Origin: Hyposmocoma kahamanoa
Taxonomy: Eukaryota > Arthropoda > Insecta > Lepidoptera > Cosmopterigidae
Direction: 5' to 3'
Length of the DNA stretch: 64,000 nt
Assembly: GCF_003589595.1 (NCBI RefSeq)
Contig: NW_020653750.1
Span: forward strand, 3,034,167 to 3,098,166
In this document: positions 31,018-41,979 of the stretch, one piece after another
Layout: the number at the start of each line of letters is the position of its first letter
Numbering within the stretch: position 1 is the stretch's first letter
Program-made: the position numbers and the translations under genes
The notes under the pieces: model-generated
The model's database searches: none
What the model saw: the letters and a program-made list of their open reading frames with translations, nothing else
Told to the model about the DNA's origin: nothing

Positions 31018-31127
31018 ACGGGCTACACCTGCCAATGAGAATGATTATTTAAACGCAACTGTATAGTATTCAGACAGAGTATATTTTATTCAAAATAAAA
31101 CAAACATAATCGATTCTAATATAAAAA

Positions 31128-32870
31128 CTAAAGTGAAGGATGAATCTGATGCTGTTTAATAAGTTTGTTGATATCAGGTACCAATTGACTCAAAAACAGC
31201 CACAAGTCACCACGTCCGGTAACATGCAAACGATTTCTCTTTTTAGTAAGCAGCGTTGTCACAGCACTAAAACTAAGTTCACACAAATATGACGATGGGA
31301 ATGCTATCAAGAATCGTTGAACGATTGACCACAATCCAGGGTACAAATGGAGTATCGGTTTTTGGAGCCAAAATTAGTAATGTGTGGTAATTTTTTAACT
31401 TCATTTTTATTTCCTTGTTCGTTGTCAATTCTATAAGTTCTTCTTCCAGCTGAGGTAATATTGCTGTGTTGATATTTGAAAACGGATCCAACACCCAGTC
31501 TGGTATTTCCAAGTTCAAAATGTCTTGGTATCGTTCGGTGAAGGAAATGTGGAGGTTTTCCAAATGTTGGTAGTGGGCAAACAAGTCGTCGTTACTGTAG
31601 GATACTGATAAATTCGGAAAATTGTGAAACTCACGTCTGCCCACATTCTTTTTGTGTAGAAGCAGTATGGCTGCGAAAGCAGCAACGACATTTTTGTTTA
31701 ATTAAATTTAGTTCATCGCCTTGCAGTTGGAGATTCATGTCGTTGAACAATTTATACAGGTCTGTCATGTAAGCTATATCATTCTTTGATGTAATGAGCT
31801 TGTTGCGCAATTCTGTATCTTTAGTTTCCAAGAACTCTATCACAGAATCCAACAGGTTGTAAAATCGAGTCAGACAATTCCCTATTGATAGCCAACGAAC
31901 GTCAGTATGAAACAACAAACGGTTGAAATCTTCGTCATTAGTAACACAAAGCTGATGAAATAATCTGTCATTCAAAGAGCTGTTACCATTGACTTACAAA
32001 TAAACCACTACAGATTTTATTGACTGATTTGATGACATATTGCAGTGATTGAAATAGTCGTTCACTTAAATTTCTAGCAACCAAATGTTGTCTATGAATA
32101 ACGCAATGTATAGCAAGGACATCTGGAATTTTATTTTTTAAGTACGATTGAAGCCTTTATGGCAACCTGTCATAGCCGGAGTGCCATCCGTAGCACCTGA
32201 TATAATATTTTTCAAGGGAATCTCTTTCTCATCACAAAACTTTTCCAATGTATTGAATGTGGTTTCGCCTTTTGTATCGGTCTCTAAATTTCTAGCAAAC
32301 AATAGTTCTTCACATATTTTCTCATCTTTAATAAACCTCACGTAAGACAATGCCTCATTAGTTGGTATTTGAGAATTGACTGGTCCTCAGATGATTGCAC
32401 AATGATTCTTCAATGTTTTCAGCCATTTTATCATTTCGTCTTCGCACAGAAATATTACTCAAAGGAATTTTTTTAATAATATCTGCGGCCGGTTTATGAA
32501 GCACATTAGTTATTACTTCCTTTATTGCTGGCAAATTTAACTCTTCTCCGATGTTGTGTGGTTTGCTTTTTTGAGCAGTTAACAAAGAGATATTGTACGA
32601 AGCTCGAAGTTCGTCGTCACCTTGCTTAGCAGCCGCCGAAAAGAGTTTTGCTATACTTGACTGAGTATTATGCTTCTTCTCTAGGTCTTGAAAATATGCT
32701 ACATTCTTGTTTTTCTTAACTGGATGCATTTTATTCAAATGATCTTCATTCGAAAATGTTTTTAGACACAGAAGACACAAAGGCGACAATGGGTTTGTGG
32801 GATTTTCAATGAATCCGAATTTAATATATTCCGCACAGCATTGCCGTCTCTTCTTTTTTATTTCCGACAT
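31128..32870 (-). pseudogene. Broken hAT transposase (ZBED5-like)
   Basis: On the minus strand the likely start is MSEIKKKRRQCCAEYIKFGF at 32870. A BED-type zinc finger (CLLCLKTFSNEDHLNKMHPVK) follows and the first frame ends at 32358. Just after ESLCNHLRTSQFS the sequence jumps to QIPTNEALSYVRFIKDEKIC. The stretch that normally holds the first catalytic Asp (IQLDES-type) is deleted. SGATDGTPAMTGCHKGF, TDVRWLSIGNCLTRFYNLLD and, at the C terminus, LSFSAVTTLLTKKRNRL (hAT dimerisation region) follow in shifted frames. Confidence 0.85.
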
Positions 32871-33438
32871 TGTTTTGTCTTGAGAAATACGTAAGTAAGA
32901 AGTTGAACTTAAGTACTGCTTATCTATTACGCGCGAAACCACAAATGAAAATAAAATAAATATTACGTTGTTTATGTAGGATTGCATAAGCAGCACGCAC
33001 CGACAGGAATAAGACAAGCATGCATAAACTCGTTTATCTCATTCGACGCTCAATCGTACTCAACAAGTAAGAACAAGTATTCTATGAACCAGCCGATTGA
33101 TACAGGAATGCACAAATCGGGTTATTTAACAAAAGCTTGTTAAAACACGATTGCTTCGGTCTATTATCTACGAAAATTACCTATCTAGGAATACTAATAA
33201 CTATTAAAATGCGAAACTGTGACTGTTGCCTTTTTATTTGTTTGTTTGTGTCTACTTTCGTTTCGAAACGGAGCGACCGATTGACAAGATTTTTATTTTA
33301 TTTATTTAATGAAACAGGACAGATATATGAACTACACGGAGAGAAATATCGAACCGAGTTAGTTTGAGCAATCTCCTAATTAATATTAGTTGATGTTCAC
33401 AAGTTGTAGTCGAGAGTCGAGAGCTCAGTCGGTGTCTT

Positions 33439-33782
33439 AGGGTCGTATTCTAGAATTCTACTCAATACTCAAGTCAGGACTTGAGTATTGCAGTGAGCAC
33501 TGAAAATCATACTCAAGTCCTTGTCATTAGGGTCGTATTTCCAGTGCTTGAAATCATACTCAAATCTGCTCAAATACTGACTTGAGCATTGAGTAGAGTT
33601 CTAGAATACTACCCTAAGGGTCGTATTCTAAACTCTACTCAATGCTCAAGTCAGGATTTGAGTATGGTTTAAAGCACTCGAAATCATACTCAAGTCCCTG
33701 CCATTAGGGTCGTAGTTCCAGTGCTTGTGTTTCCAGTGCAATCCTGACTTGAGCATTGATTAGAGTTCTAGAATACGACCCT
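33439..33782. mobile_element. Two tandem foldback MITEs, GGGTCGTATTC family
   Basis: Units 33439-33615 and 33617-33782 lie head to tail. The composite is bounded by TA-GGGTCGTATTCTAG and GAATACGACCC-TA. They share ACTCAAGTCAGGACTTGAGT, CACTCGAAATCATACTCAAG and CCAGTGCTTG with the copy at 5498-5664. The TA flanks hint at a Tc1/mariner-type mobiliser. Confidence 0.82.
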
Positions 33783-33929
33783 AAGAGTCTTCCTAGATGA
33801 AATTACAAATCCCCTCCTAAGCCTCTACACAACGCCCCCATTTTTTTTTTTTGGTCTCTTACTCCCTTTAGTCCTGCAACGCCAGAAGGGGGCGTCATCG
33901 CCCACTTTGGGAAAAGCTGCTCTAAATCC

Positions 33930-34690
33930 ATATAATACAATACACTTTTGAAATAATCATTCTAAAGCGAAGACGTGGCGAAGAATCTGTAGTTCTATAA
34001 AATAGGTTCTTACGTATATTCCTAAACTACGTATGTATACACTAATCTACTTGAGCGAAAGATAGTACTAAAAAGGGACTGGAAATATCGATACTATATA
34101 GTAGAAAGGGCGTAAAGGCCAAACTACAAAGTTTATAAAACGAGTGAAATGATACCTAATTTATAAACGTTTTGGTTTATATCTTATAAATTTTTATACC
34201 TATGTTTAGTAAGTAGAAAAGCAAATTTTATCTAATAACAACATTTTTGTAGACAAATCAATAAAGCCTGAAATTTTAACCAAACTACATCAATAAATAA
34301 TTATCGATAAAATTGGCTCTTACATCCTCTTCTCCGAGGTAGCGATATATTTTTTTTAGTTTCTAAACCAGCAAATGTATTTCGTGTCTTTTGTGTAGGT
34401 ACGTATCATCATAAGATAGTGATAGAGTAAAGATAAATCGAAAATATCGCTAAAAACTGTTTATCAATTCTGTATTAACATCAGGATCATCTCGTATCAG
34501 CGAAAGAAGCATACCTACTTCATGGCGCGTTTGTACCATACCCACGGATTGCGCAATCCCTCGAGACGTTATGACACTCCACACCCTGAAATCTCGACCA
34601 AAGATTTAAATATAAATAGGTACTATTTAAGACCATTTTTATAAGCTACATTACAACAGCTCATAGTTATACGCCTAATCCAGCAGCATT
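33930..34690. other. AT-rich intergenic DNA, nothing recognised
   Basis: No open frame, terminal repeat or RNA gene could be supported here. Confidence 0.5.
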
Positions 34691-34691
34691 A

Positions 34692-34886
34692 TTAACAAAA
34701 TAAATCTTGCCTGGTGAAGGCCACATACGCTGTGACACGGATATTCCCTCGTTTATTTAATATGCGCATACATGAAACTCTATGAAGACGTTCTGCAGTA
34801 AAACAACGCTCTTTTCGTGTAAACTCGCCAAGAAAAACTACAAGAGTAACGAGCGACAATATTTTAGGAAGCTTATGTTCACTCAA
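34692..34886 (-). CDS. Short ORF with signal-peptide-like start (tentative)
   Basis: The 64 codons begin MSEHKLPKILSLVTLVVFLG. That is a basic start and a hydrophobic core like a secretory signal. The rest is basic and has three Cys. I recognise no family, and chance is a real possibility in AT-rich DNA. It could also be a first exon; no convincing downstream exon was found. Confidence 0.2.
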   Translation of the reverse strand: MSEHKLPKILSLVTLVVFLGEFTRKERCFTAERLHRVSCMRILNKRGNIRVTAYVAFTRQDLFC

Positions 34887-35334
34887 GTTTCAACTTAGTA
34901 GAAAGGAACCTACTTTCAGAGACAATCTTTGATGCCTACTTTCCAGCGTTTTAAAATTTAAGTGGTCAGATAAAGTCACAAATTAATAACTATTTCTATT
35001 AGTAGTAGATTCAGTCAGATCGAACAGATGTTTTCTTCGTGACGATATTTAAATCAAAAGCTAAAAATCGTATAAAAATGTTACCACAAAAACTCGCCAT
35101 GTCGTGATTAATTTTTATTTAAGTATTGAGCATTAGTTTTAAATCAAATAATTGAGAAACTCAAAATTATTGAAAACTAAGTCGTGTAATAGATATGACT
35201 ACAAAAATCAGACATGTGAATTGGTTCGGTCATCATAACTTATATTTGATTCCTAAAATAAATAAAAAAATTCGGTAATTGTGCGATTTTTGGTATATAT
35301 TCAATCAGTATAATAAAAAACTCTACGTTCATTT

Positions 35335-35632
35335 CTTTTTATGATACTAAATGATGGGACGGACAAGTCGTGCGCCTGATGGCAAGCGACACGCCAGTCC
35401 ATAACAGTTGCAATGCCACTCCGAGCTTTAAATCTCAAAGATCTGAGAGGCATTGCCACTACGCCCGTCGCCCTGAGATATAAGTTGAAAGTCCCATGTG
35501 GCAGTAATTTCACCAGCACCCTTACCCTTCAAAACCGGAACGTTGTAATGCTCATTACTGCTTGGCGACAGAAATAGGTAAGGTGGCAGTATTTCCCTGG
35601 ACTAACTCTTTCACAAGGACCTCTACTGCAAC
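35335..35632 (+). mobile_element. Dispersed element B, nearly complete copy
   Basis: It runs from TTTTTATGATACTAAATGAT through GGACAAGTCGTGCGCCTGAT, AGCTTTAAATCTCAAAGATC and CCTTACCCTTCAAAACCGGA to CAAGGACCTCTACTGCAAC. It is about 300 bp and non-coding. I see no tRNA-like head, so whether it is a SINE or a non-autonomous Helitron-like element is open. Confidence 0.9.
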
Positions 35633-36239
35633 TAACATTCATTCTATATACTGTATAACTATAGATATATTTCCATTTAACGTTTCTTGTTACACTAAAC
35701 GCATAGAAAACTGTAAGTCAAATTTAGATGTTACTTCGTATAGATATTTGCTTCTCTACGTCGTGTTTTGTAGAGAACTGCATTTTTGTAACAAAAAACT
35801 AACCCTGTTCTTAAAACGAAAGTAGTTTATAGTTTAGATGTTTATACACTTATCTGTTTAACATCATGTCTTGTCGTTTTACTTAAATTTTACTTGAGAA
35901 CTGTGAATAATTTGCAGAAAATTACCCACAAATACCCAATTTCAAATTTGGTTTTTGTTAAAGGGTAAGCACCTTATACCTGTAATTTAGCTTATTGGTA
36001 ATATTATAATTAATTATAATTGGTGATCACGATTGGTGAAGATATTATAATTGATGATATTTAAATAATTTTCCTAATAGTATGTAGTATACTGTCTTTT
36101 TCATGTAAAAGATATTATATAAATAACAATAAGTTTAGACAAGCCATTTGGATCATCAAAAAATATCCGAATGAGACATCATTCGGGTATATCGAGTTTA
36201 GTTTTAAATTGAAGTACACGTTTATTAAGATTAAAAATA

Positions 36240-36501
36240 AATTGAGGTTATCAACGCAAAAGTGATGTAACCCACATTTATTTATTTTTTGTACAATATT
36301 ACTATAATTGATACTAAAGTACATAATTATTTTATTATTTAGTTGCTATTTTCATATATAACAATAATATTAGTTTTATTATTATTACTATTATTTTATA
36401 TATGAAAATATTATCTTATGTACTTTAATATAATTTAAAGTAATGTTGTAGAAAAATAATTAAATGTCAGTTACACCACTTTTGCGCTGATAACGTCAAT
36501 T
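36240..36501. repeat. Long imperfect foldback (about 260 bp)
   Basis: Outer arms (AATTGAGGTTATCAACGCAA at 36240 and its near-complement ending at 36501) continue inward through AAAGTGATGTAACCCACATTT and TAAAGTACATAA to TTTTCATATATA facing TATATATGAAAA. Nearly the whole segment can pair with itself. It may be a MITE or the source of a long hairpin RNA. Confidence 0.8.
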
Positions 36502-37267
36502 ACAAATCGTCCGATATTCGTTTAAAAGTGGACTGATGAGAGAAAGAGTACCTGCAGTATTCGTTTAAAAGTACTATGTAGTACTTTCTTTCCTGACGAT
36601 TTCGTTATTTATCTAAGTTATGATAATCTCAAACAAAAACAAAATGACACGAACGAATGCTTAAGGATCGTTAATGGCTTATTTTCTACTGAATTCAAAT
36701 TGGAAGTCAATATTGTTAAGAGCTCTCTGTAATGATATTTACAAACAGTGCAGTAATTCTTTGACCCCAAAAATTTATTATAACAATTATTTATTGCCAT
36801 TTCAACAGTCAGAAATTTATCTTGAGTCAGATTCGAAAGGCCATATTGAGAATAATTCCAAAAGAAAATTGTTTCTGAATATCTATACATACTTAACTAG
36901 TTTTGGTAATTTTTGAGTACGGGCCGTCAAACATTAAATATATTATGACTATTCGCAGTTATTTTGGTTATGCTTAAGTTCTGATGCAGAAAAACAAAGC
37001 TTTACGTATTACTGGACTCTCTTGAAGTTCAGTCTGGAGTTGTACGGTTGTACCACTATTTATTAGAAGGTGTTCTCTTATTGACAGATTTTGTCTGCAA
37101 TGACTAAGCCGATACATTGTTATTGTTTGGGGAATTTGCGCGTTCTATCTTCAATAAACTCCTCCATCAAATTCTACTGCATTAAATAACTCTATAGCTT
37201 ATTTAAATTTTCAGTATGAAGATATAGTATATTGGAGTCACAATATACTATATATTATTTGTAAAAT

Positions 37268-38188
37268 TTGTTTATGGACAAATGTATGAAGGAGCTGCGC
37301 GAGAGTGATTATGGAGTGCAAATGGGCAAATCCAACATCAAATGCCTCGTATACTCTGATGACCAAGTGATTCTTGCGCCGTCAGAGGGAGAGTTGCAAA
37401 AAATGCTGGATATTATGAATGAGTCGTTTAGAAAGAGAGGTATGAAGATTAATGCAGAGAAGACGAAAGTGATGATTTTTGAAAGAAACGAAAACGTGAC
37501 GGTATGTAATATTAAAATTCAAGGTATGATTATTGATCAAGTGAATGAGTTTGTATATCTGGGTAGTGTGTTTACAAGAGATGGAAAGTTTGATGAGGAC
37601 ATTGAAAGAAGGGTACGAAAGGGAAACGCAGTAAATGGAGCCATAAGTGGTGTAATGGGTAGTAACATCTTATCCCAAAAAGCTTACATGTCCATACATA
37701 ATGCTTTGCTAGTTCCCACACTGACGTTTGGTAGTGAGAGTTGGGTATGGCAGAAGAAGGATGAAAGTAGAATTAATGCAGTGGAGATGAGATATTTGAG
37801 GAAAATTTGTGGAATAAAGGTGAGTGATAGAGATAAGAGTGCAATAATACGTGAAACATGTGGCTTGAAATAGGATGTAGTGACTAGAATAGAGAAAGGG
37901 ATGTTAAGGTGATTTGAGCATGTAGAGCGGATGGATGTAAGAAGAATTACCAAACAGATTTATGATGCGAATGTGGATGGAAGGGTTTTAAGAGGACGTC
38001 CCAGAAGAACAGATTACATTGATCAGATCAGCGATGTCCTCAAAAAGGCTGAGTTTCGAAGTGACAAGAATAAAAGAAGTTGTACAAAAAGGCTAATTGA
38101 TGTATGTGAGCATCGAGAGTTGTGTCAGGATAGAGCAAAGTGGCGTTCCATGGTCTCTGCCTACCCCGCCTGTGGAACAAGGGCGTGA
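37268..38188 (+). pseudogene. RTE-like LINE reverse transcriptase, C-terminal half
   Basis: A 201-codon frame from 37268 contains KCLVYSDDQVILAPSEGELQ. Motif C is YSDD, not the usual YADD, with both Asps kept. It continues with GMKINAEKTKVMIF, EFVYLGSVFTRDGK, LVPTLTFGSESWVWQKKDES and INAVEMRYLRKICG. After a TAG at 37871 the same frame continues with VTRIEKGMLR, a TGA, then RITKQIYDANVDGR and a stop at 38186-38188. The N-terminal part of the enzyme and the endonuclease are missing. An AT-rich tail of several hundred bases follows. Confidence 0.87.
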
Positions 38189-38658
38189 GCTTTATATATT
38201 TTTATACATGTATAAATATACATATAAATATAAATATATATAATTTATAAATTAAAATTTATAATAATGTATAAATATATATATACAAAATTATTAATAT
38301 TAAAATGTAAAATATTAACAACTAACATTAAAATAAATCGCTCTAAAAGGTTGATATCTCTGTGCGGTATAAAAAAAAAACGCTGACGTAAATACCAACC
38401 GGATGCAAGTGGATGGATGGAGGTCGTCGTCGAGGAGGACTCTTTTACCTTTTTAAACTTACTACTAAATACAGGTCTTACAAGTGTCAGTACAACAAAA
38501 ATTTAAAAGTTTATTTTTGATAAATGTATTATGTTATGTAAAAAGTAATGGAGTAAGAGTTTGTAACGTTGTACGTTTATTCTACAACTTAACTTCACTT
38601 CTTCACTAACAACTTCGTGGTTTTATTTTAATAATAAAAGGTATGAACGTCACAAGTT

Positions 38659-38700
38659 GTTGTTTATGATGTTAGTAATTATACTAACATCATAAACAAC
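38659..38700. repeat. Perfect 19-bp hairpin with 4-base loop
   Basis: GTTGTTTATGATGTTAGTA at 38659-38677 is the exact complement of 38682-38700, with loop ATTA. Most of one arm (ACTAACATCATAAACAAC) recurs at about 41427-41444. Confidence 0.9.
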
Positions 38701-39089
38701 TGGACTAATTATAGTCCTGTCAGGTTGTTAGTATTTTAGAAATGACCCTGTCTATTTATGTTTTAATGTACTGTCAACACCATAGTTTAATTATCGATGT
38801 AGTATAAGATTTTTTTTTATTTGGGCAGCGAAAGAGAGTTTCGCTAAATGTAGGTACTTATATCCACGTAGTTCCGAAACTTGAGACAAAGCTGCCTTTG
38901 CTGTTTACTAATTTTCTAATTTTGTGTCTTCTATTGAGGTCACACAAAAATCTAAAAAGTAGACATTTATTTAGATTTCTGTGGTGCTGATTTATGCATT
39001 TATTTATTTATAACAGAACTGTACTCACAAAAGTTATAAAATGTATAAACAGTTATAAAATAAATAAACAATTATTGCTAATTTGAAAA

Positions 39090-39370
39090 AAGCCTCAGCA
39101 GCCTACCGCCTCTCAAGCACAGGTCATGGGTTCGAATCCGGCCTCGCACGTCTGAGTTTTTCGGAATTTATGTGCGAAATATTTATTTGAAGTTTATAAT
39201 GAGCTTTTCGGTGACGGAAAACATCGTGATGAAACCTGCGCGTCGAAGGAGGGTTAACAACCTTCGGAAAATATATGAAATCCTCAACTCGCACTGGCGC
39301 AGCGTGATGGACTATGAATCTAAACCCTTGCCTAATATTTGGGTTGATGATAATGATGATGAAAAAAATG
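39090..39370 (+). mobile_element. Lepidopteran tRNA-derived SINE, family C
   Basis: The 5' head is partly lost but a B box, GGTTCGAATCC, remains at about 39129-39139. The body has TCGGAATTTATGTGCGAAAT and CTTTTCGGTGACGGAAAACA followed by TCGTGATGAAACC, a layout common in Lepidoptera. A (GAT)n tail lies at about 39346-39362. Confidence 0.82.
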
Positions 39371-39423
39371 TACCTACTCCTAAAAAATCTATACATTCCA
39401 TTTAATTAATGAAAATGCGCACA

Positions 39424-39866
39424 TTAGGCTCAATTTACATTACCGCGGAACGGAATGCACCATATCACAATGAATGAACCATAGCACGATTCGGACCTTC
39501 AAGACAGAAAGAGATGGCACTATACAATGCATACAGCGTTATTTCTTTCTTATTTTTGGCAAGTAATAGACAAACTTGAAAAATTATTCGTTCTTTCCCA
39601 TTTAACAATAATAGATTGTTTGGCTGTCTGGTTTGTCTTGGTACGAATATGAGTTATGTTAAAGCCTACGATAAGTTAACATTGAAATAAGATTTGTTTT
39701 TTTAAAGGTTATGGTAGAAGCCAAAAAACCGATCGCGCGTCTTGCGAAGAATTCTGGCGCAGTCTCAGCAGTTTGTACGTTACACAATTGACCTAAAGTT
39801 AAAAGATGACGTACAATTTCGTTAAAAAAATTCACTTCCATCCTCGGCAATGTAAATCGAGCCTTA
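39424..39866. mobile_element. PIF/Harbinger-type MITE, TTA duplications, copy 1
   Basis: TTA at 39424-39426 and 39864-39866 flank inverted ends GGCTCAATTTACATTACCGC and, on the complement, GGCTCGATTTACATTGCCGA. The 437-bp body is non-coding. The three-base TWA duplication and GG start suit PIF/Harbinger. A short relative is at 47213-47391. Confidence 0.82.
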
Positions 39867-40254
39867 GGTTCATTGTAATTCTGGCACTTTAGGAAATAAA
39901 TTGGATAACATTGGTTGCCAAATCAACTAAGAACGTTTAACGTTATTTTAAAGTCACATTTACCGATTTACGTTTCGCTATTAGGATGTTATATGTTATG
40001 TGATCCATATCCCTGCACAGTTTTAGAAATGCCAAAGGTAAATGCTGCCGTCCATATCATAAACAATATAATCGACATTTTTAGCGACAATTTCGTTATT
40101 ATTATCGTATTTGGAATCAGTGAAACGAGATTTACAGTGCTTTTCATGCGGTTTTTTTTATCTTATTTTGTTTCAGTTTTATTGTTAAGCTAAATAGCTT
40201 AATCATGGACCAATAACTCGACAGGACTGCTAATTGCGATATAAGAAAGCTTAG

Positions 40255-40520
40255 TCGGCTATTTAAGAAGAAGCCCCATAGGAAGTGGACCTGGCAAAGC
40301 CCCAATGGTATGACGTAGAAAGAGATCGACTTCATCTTGACGGACAAGAAACGACGATAAAACTCTCGCATCAGTTCCAGAAATTCTCGGAAAAGTTGAG
40401 GACTTTTACAGCAACCACCACCCAACGCGAACGACCCAAGAGCCACACTTTCACGCCACTTCAGAGACGATCTGCCAGAAGTGGACGAAGACGATTGGGA
40501 GGGCGCTTAAACAGCTTTCA
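40255..40520 (+). pseudogene. LINE endonuclease remnant (RTE-like)
   Basis: The plus strand reads KKPHRKWTWQSPNGMT, a stop, then KEIDFILTDKK. This resembles the WTW-SPDG-NEIDFI block of RTE-type apurinic endonucleases. The downstream part (EVDEDDWEGA) fits the endonuclease-polymerase linker only loosely. It is short, stop-containing and partly deleted. Confidence 0.55.
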
Positions 40521-40559
40521 CACACAGTTTTCTTTTTCTTCCGGGGCCAAAACTTTTAA

Positions 40560-41200
40560 ACATTTTATCTAGTTTTTATCTGCTTTTCGTCACACACATA
40601 GGGAAATAAACTGTTTAGTCATCCTACAACAGCATCTAATCTCATTCTCTTGTACTTTTACCTCCCTGTTATCCGATAGATTTAGCTAAAAGCGTTCAAT
40701 TTTTGTAACGCGGGTGTAGTCAAATTGGCGGGCGATCCGCAAGGGAGCGATTGAGATAGGCCGGAGGGTTGACGGAGGTAAACCAACCCTTACGCAGATG
40801 TTATCCGCTAACTACCGTCCTAAATGCGACGATGTATGTGGCTAATACATTTACGGAAAGAGTGGTTAAGTTGGTTTCTTGGTTGGTTGGAAAAGACTTA
40901 AATAAGTGTTATTTTCTCATTAGTTTGGCAAATAATGTAAATGTTGTAAATAATTTTATTACATCAAATAACCACAAAAGAAATATTAATTATACAGAAA
41001 TGATCAAAGGTGGACTTAGCTCTAAAAGAGATCTCTTCCAGCCAACCCAAGGCTGTGAGAGTAACGGAACAGCTTGCAAGAGAGAATGATGAAGAAATAT
41101 TATAAAGTACCGGACAAATAAAAATGACTGTTATTTAGTATTATTTAATTAAATACATAATATATACAAGGTTATTTTTAAGTTACTGACAGCCTCACAC
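40560..41200. other. Intergenic DNA, nothing recognised
   Basis: It contains a mildly GC-rich patch at 40700-40800 and a frame at 40769-41089 without recognisable domains. Confidence 0.4.
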
Positions 41201-41207
41201 GACGTAA

Positions 41208-41417
41208 TTTTGAAGGGTAAGGGTACTGGTGAAATTACAGGCACATCACTTGGGTCTCGACAACTTATGTCTCAGGGTGACGGGCGAAGTGACAGTGCCC
41301 CTCAGATCTTTGCGATTTAAAGCTCTGAGTGGCACTGCAACTATTATACACAGGGGTGTAGCTTACCATCAACCGCACGACTTGTTCGTCCTGTCACTTG
41401 ATATTATAAAAAAAAAG
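41208..41417 (-). mobile_element. Dispersed element B, minus-strand partial copy
   Basis: On the complement it runs from TATCAAGTGACAGGACGAAC through GCAGTGCCACTCAGAGCTTT to ACCCTTACCCTTCAAAA. The 3' terminal third is missing. Confidence 0.85.
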
Positions 41418-41606
41418 ACAATATCACTAACATCATAAACAACCACTTTTGTTCATCGTCTTTGCATAATCATTATAATCATTTATATTCCAATATTGAC
41501 ACATAAAAAACGATCGCATAATTCCTTCATTTACGAAAACTAGGTAATTGTTACGTAGCACACGCGCGGTGAGTAGTCCGAGTCACGTTGTAAATTCTCA
41601 TTACAG

Positions 41607-41708
41607 AGCTAGTTCGGGTGCACGGTCAAACTATGCTAATTTAACATACGTCTCCCCAGCCGGCATCCGACCCAACTGCTGGGAGTACTGGCAGGAACAA
41701 AGTTTACA
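41607..41708 (+). CDS. Candidate isolated exon (tentative)
   Basis: After a good acceptor (TCTCATTACAG) one of three frames stays open over 102 bases: ASSGARSNYANLTYVSPAGI, then RPNCWEYWQEQSLH. Codon use looks less AT-driven than the flanks. The only donor that fits (CATG then GTGTTC) is weak, and the frame also runs on to a stop at 41737. No partner exon or family was recognised. Confidence 0.3.
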
Positions 41709-41979
41709 TGGTGTTCCTCGTAGTATATTTGATGCTTGAAATGCTTTGGCTGTCTACAAACTATATTAAGTTAAAGTAACGCCTAGAGTATATAACTTCA
41801 TTGACTTGATTGATTAAATGTTCACAACAATATATGGAAAGTATAGCTCGTGATATAACAATGTAAATGGATTTTTAATGTAATACAACGATTCTTCATC
41901 AACGCTATGTTTTTATTCATATAAAGTATCTCATTCTTTTTTCCTTGTGATATTAATGCTGTTGTAATGTCTATGTGCG

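Larger units (their letters stand above)
30770..33924 (-). mobile_element. hAT-superfamily DNA transposon fossil
   Basis: The left end is CAGGGGTTCCCAAACTTG at 30770. On the complement, the right end is TAGAGCAGCTTTTCCCAAAG, imperfectly inverted and typical of hAT. Both ends carry a subterminal GCCCCCATTTTTT motif. A ZBED5-like transposase is broken on the minus strand. MITE copies at 33439-33782 have inserted near its right end. I could not prove an 8-bp target duplication. Confidence 0.78.

Noticed and set aside
33439..33445. TTAGGG at the MITE end, resembling a telomere unit
   Set aside because: It is a single unit at an element boundary, and insect telomeres use TTAGG arrays.
30762..33932. 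8-bp target duplication for the hAT element
   Set aside because: Flanks match at only about half the positions under any end I tried, so it is not claimed.
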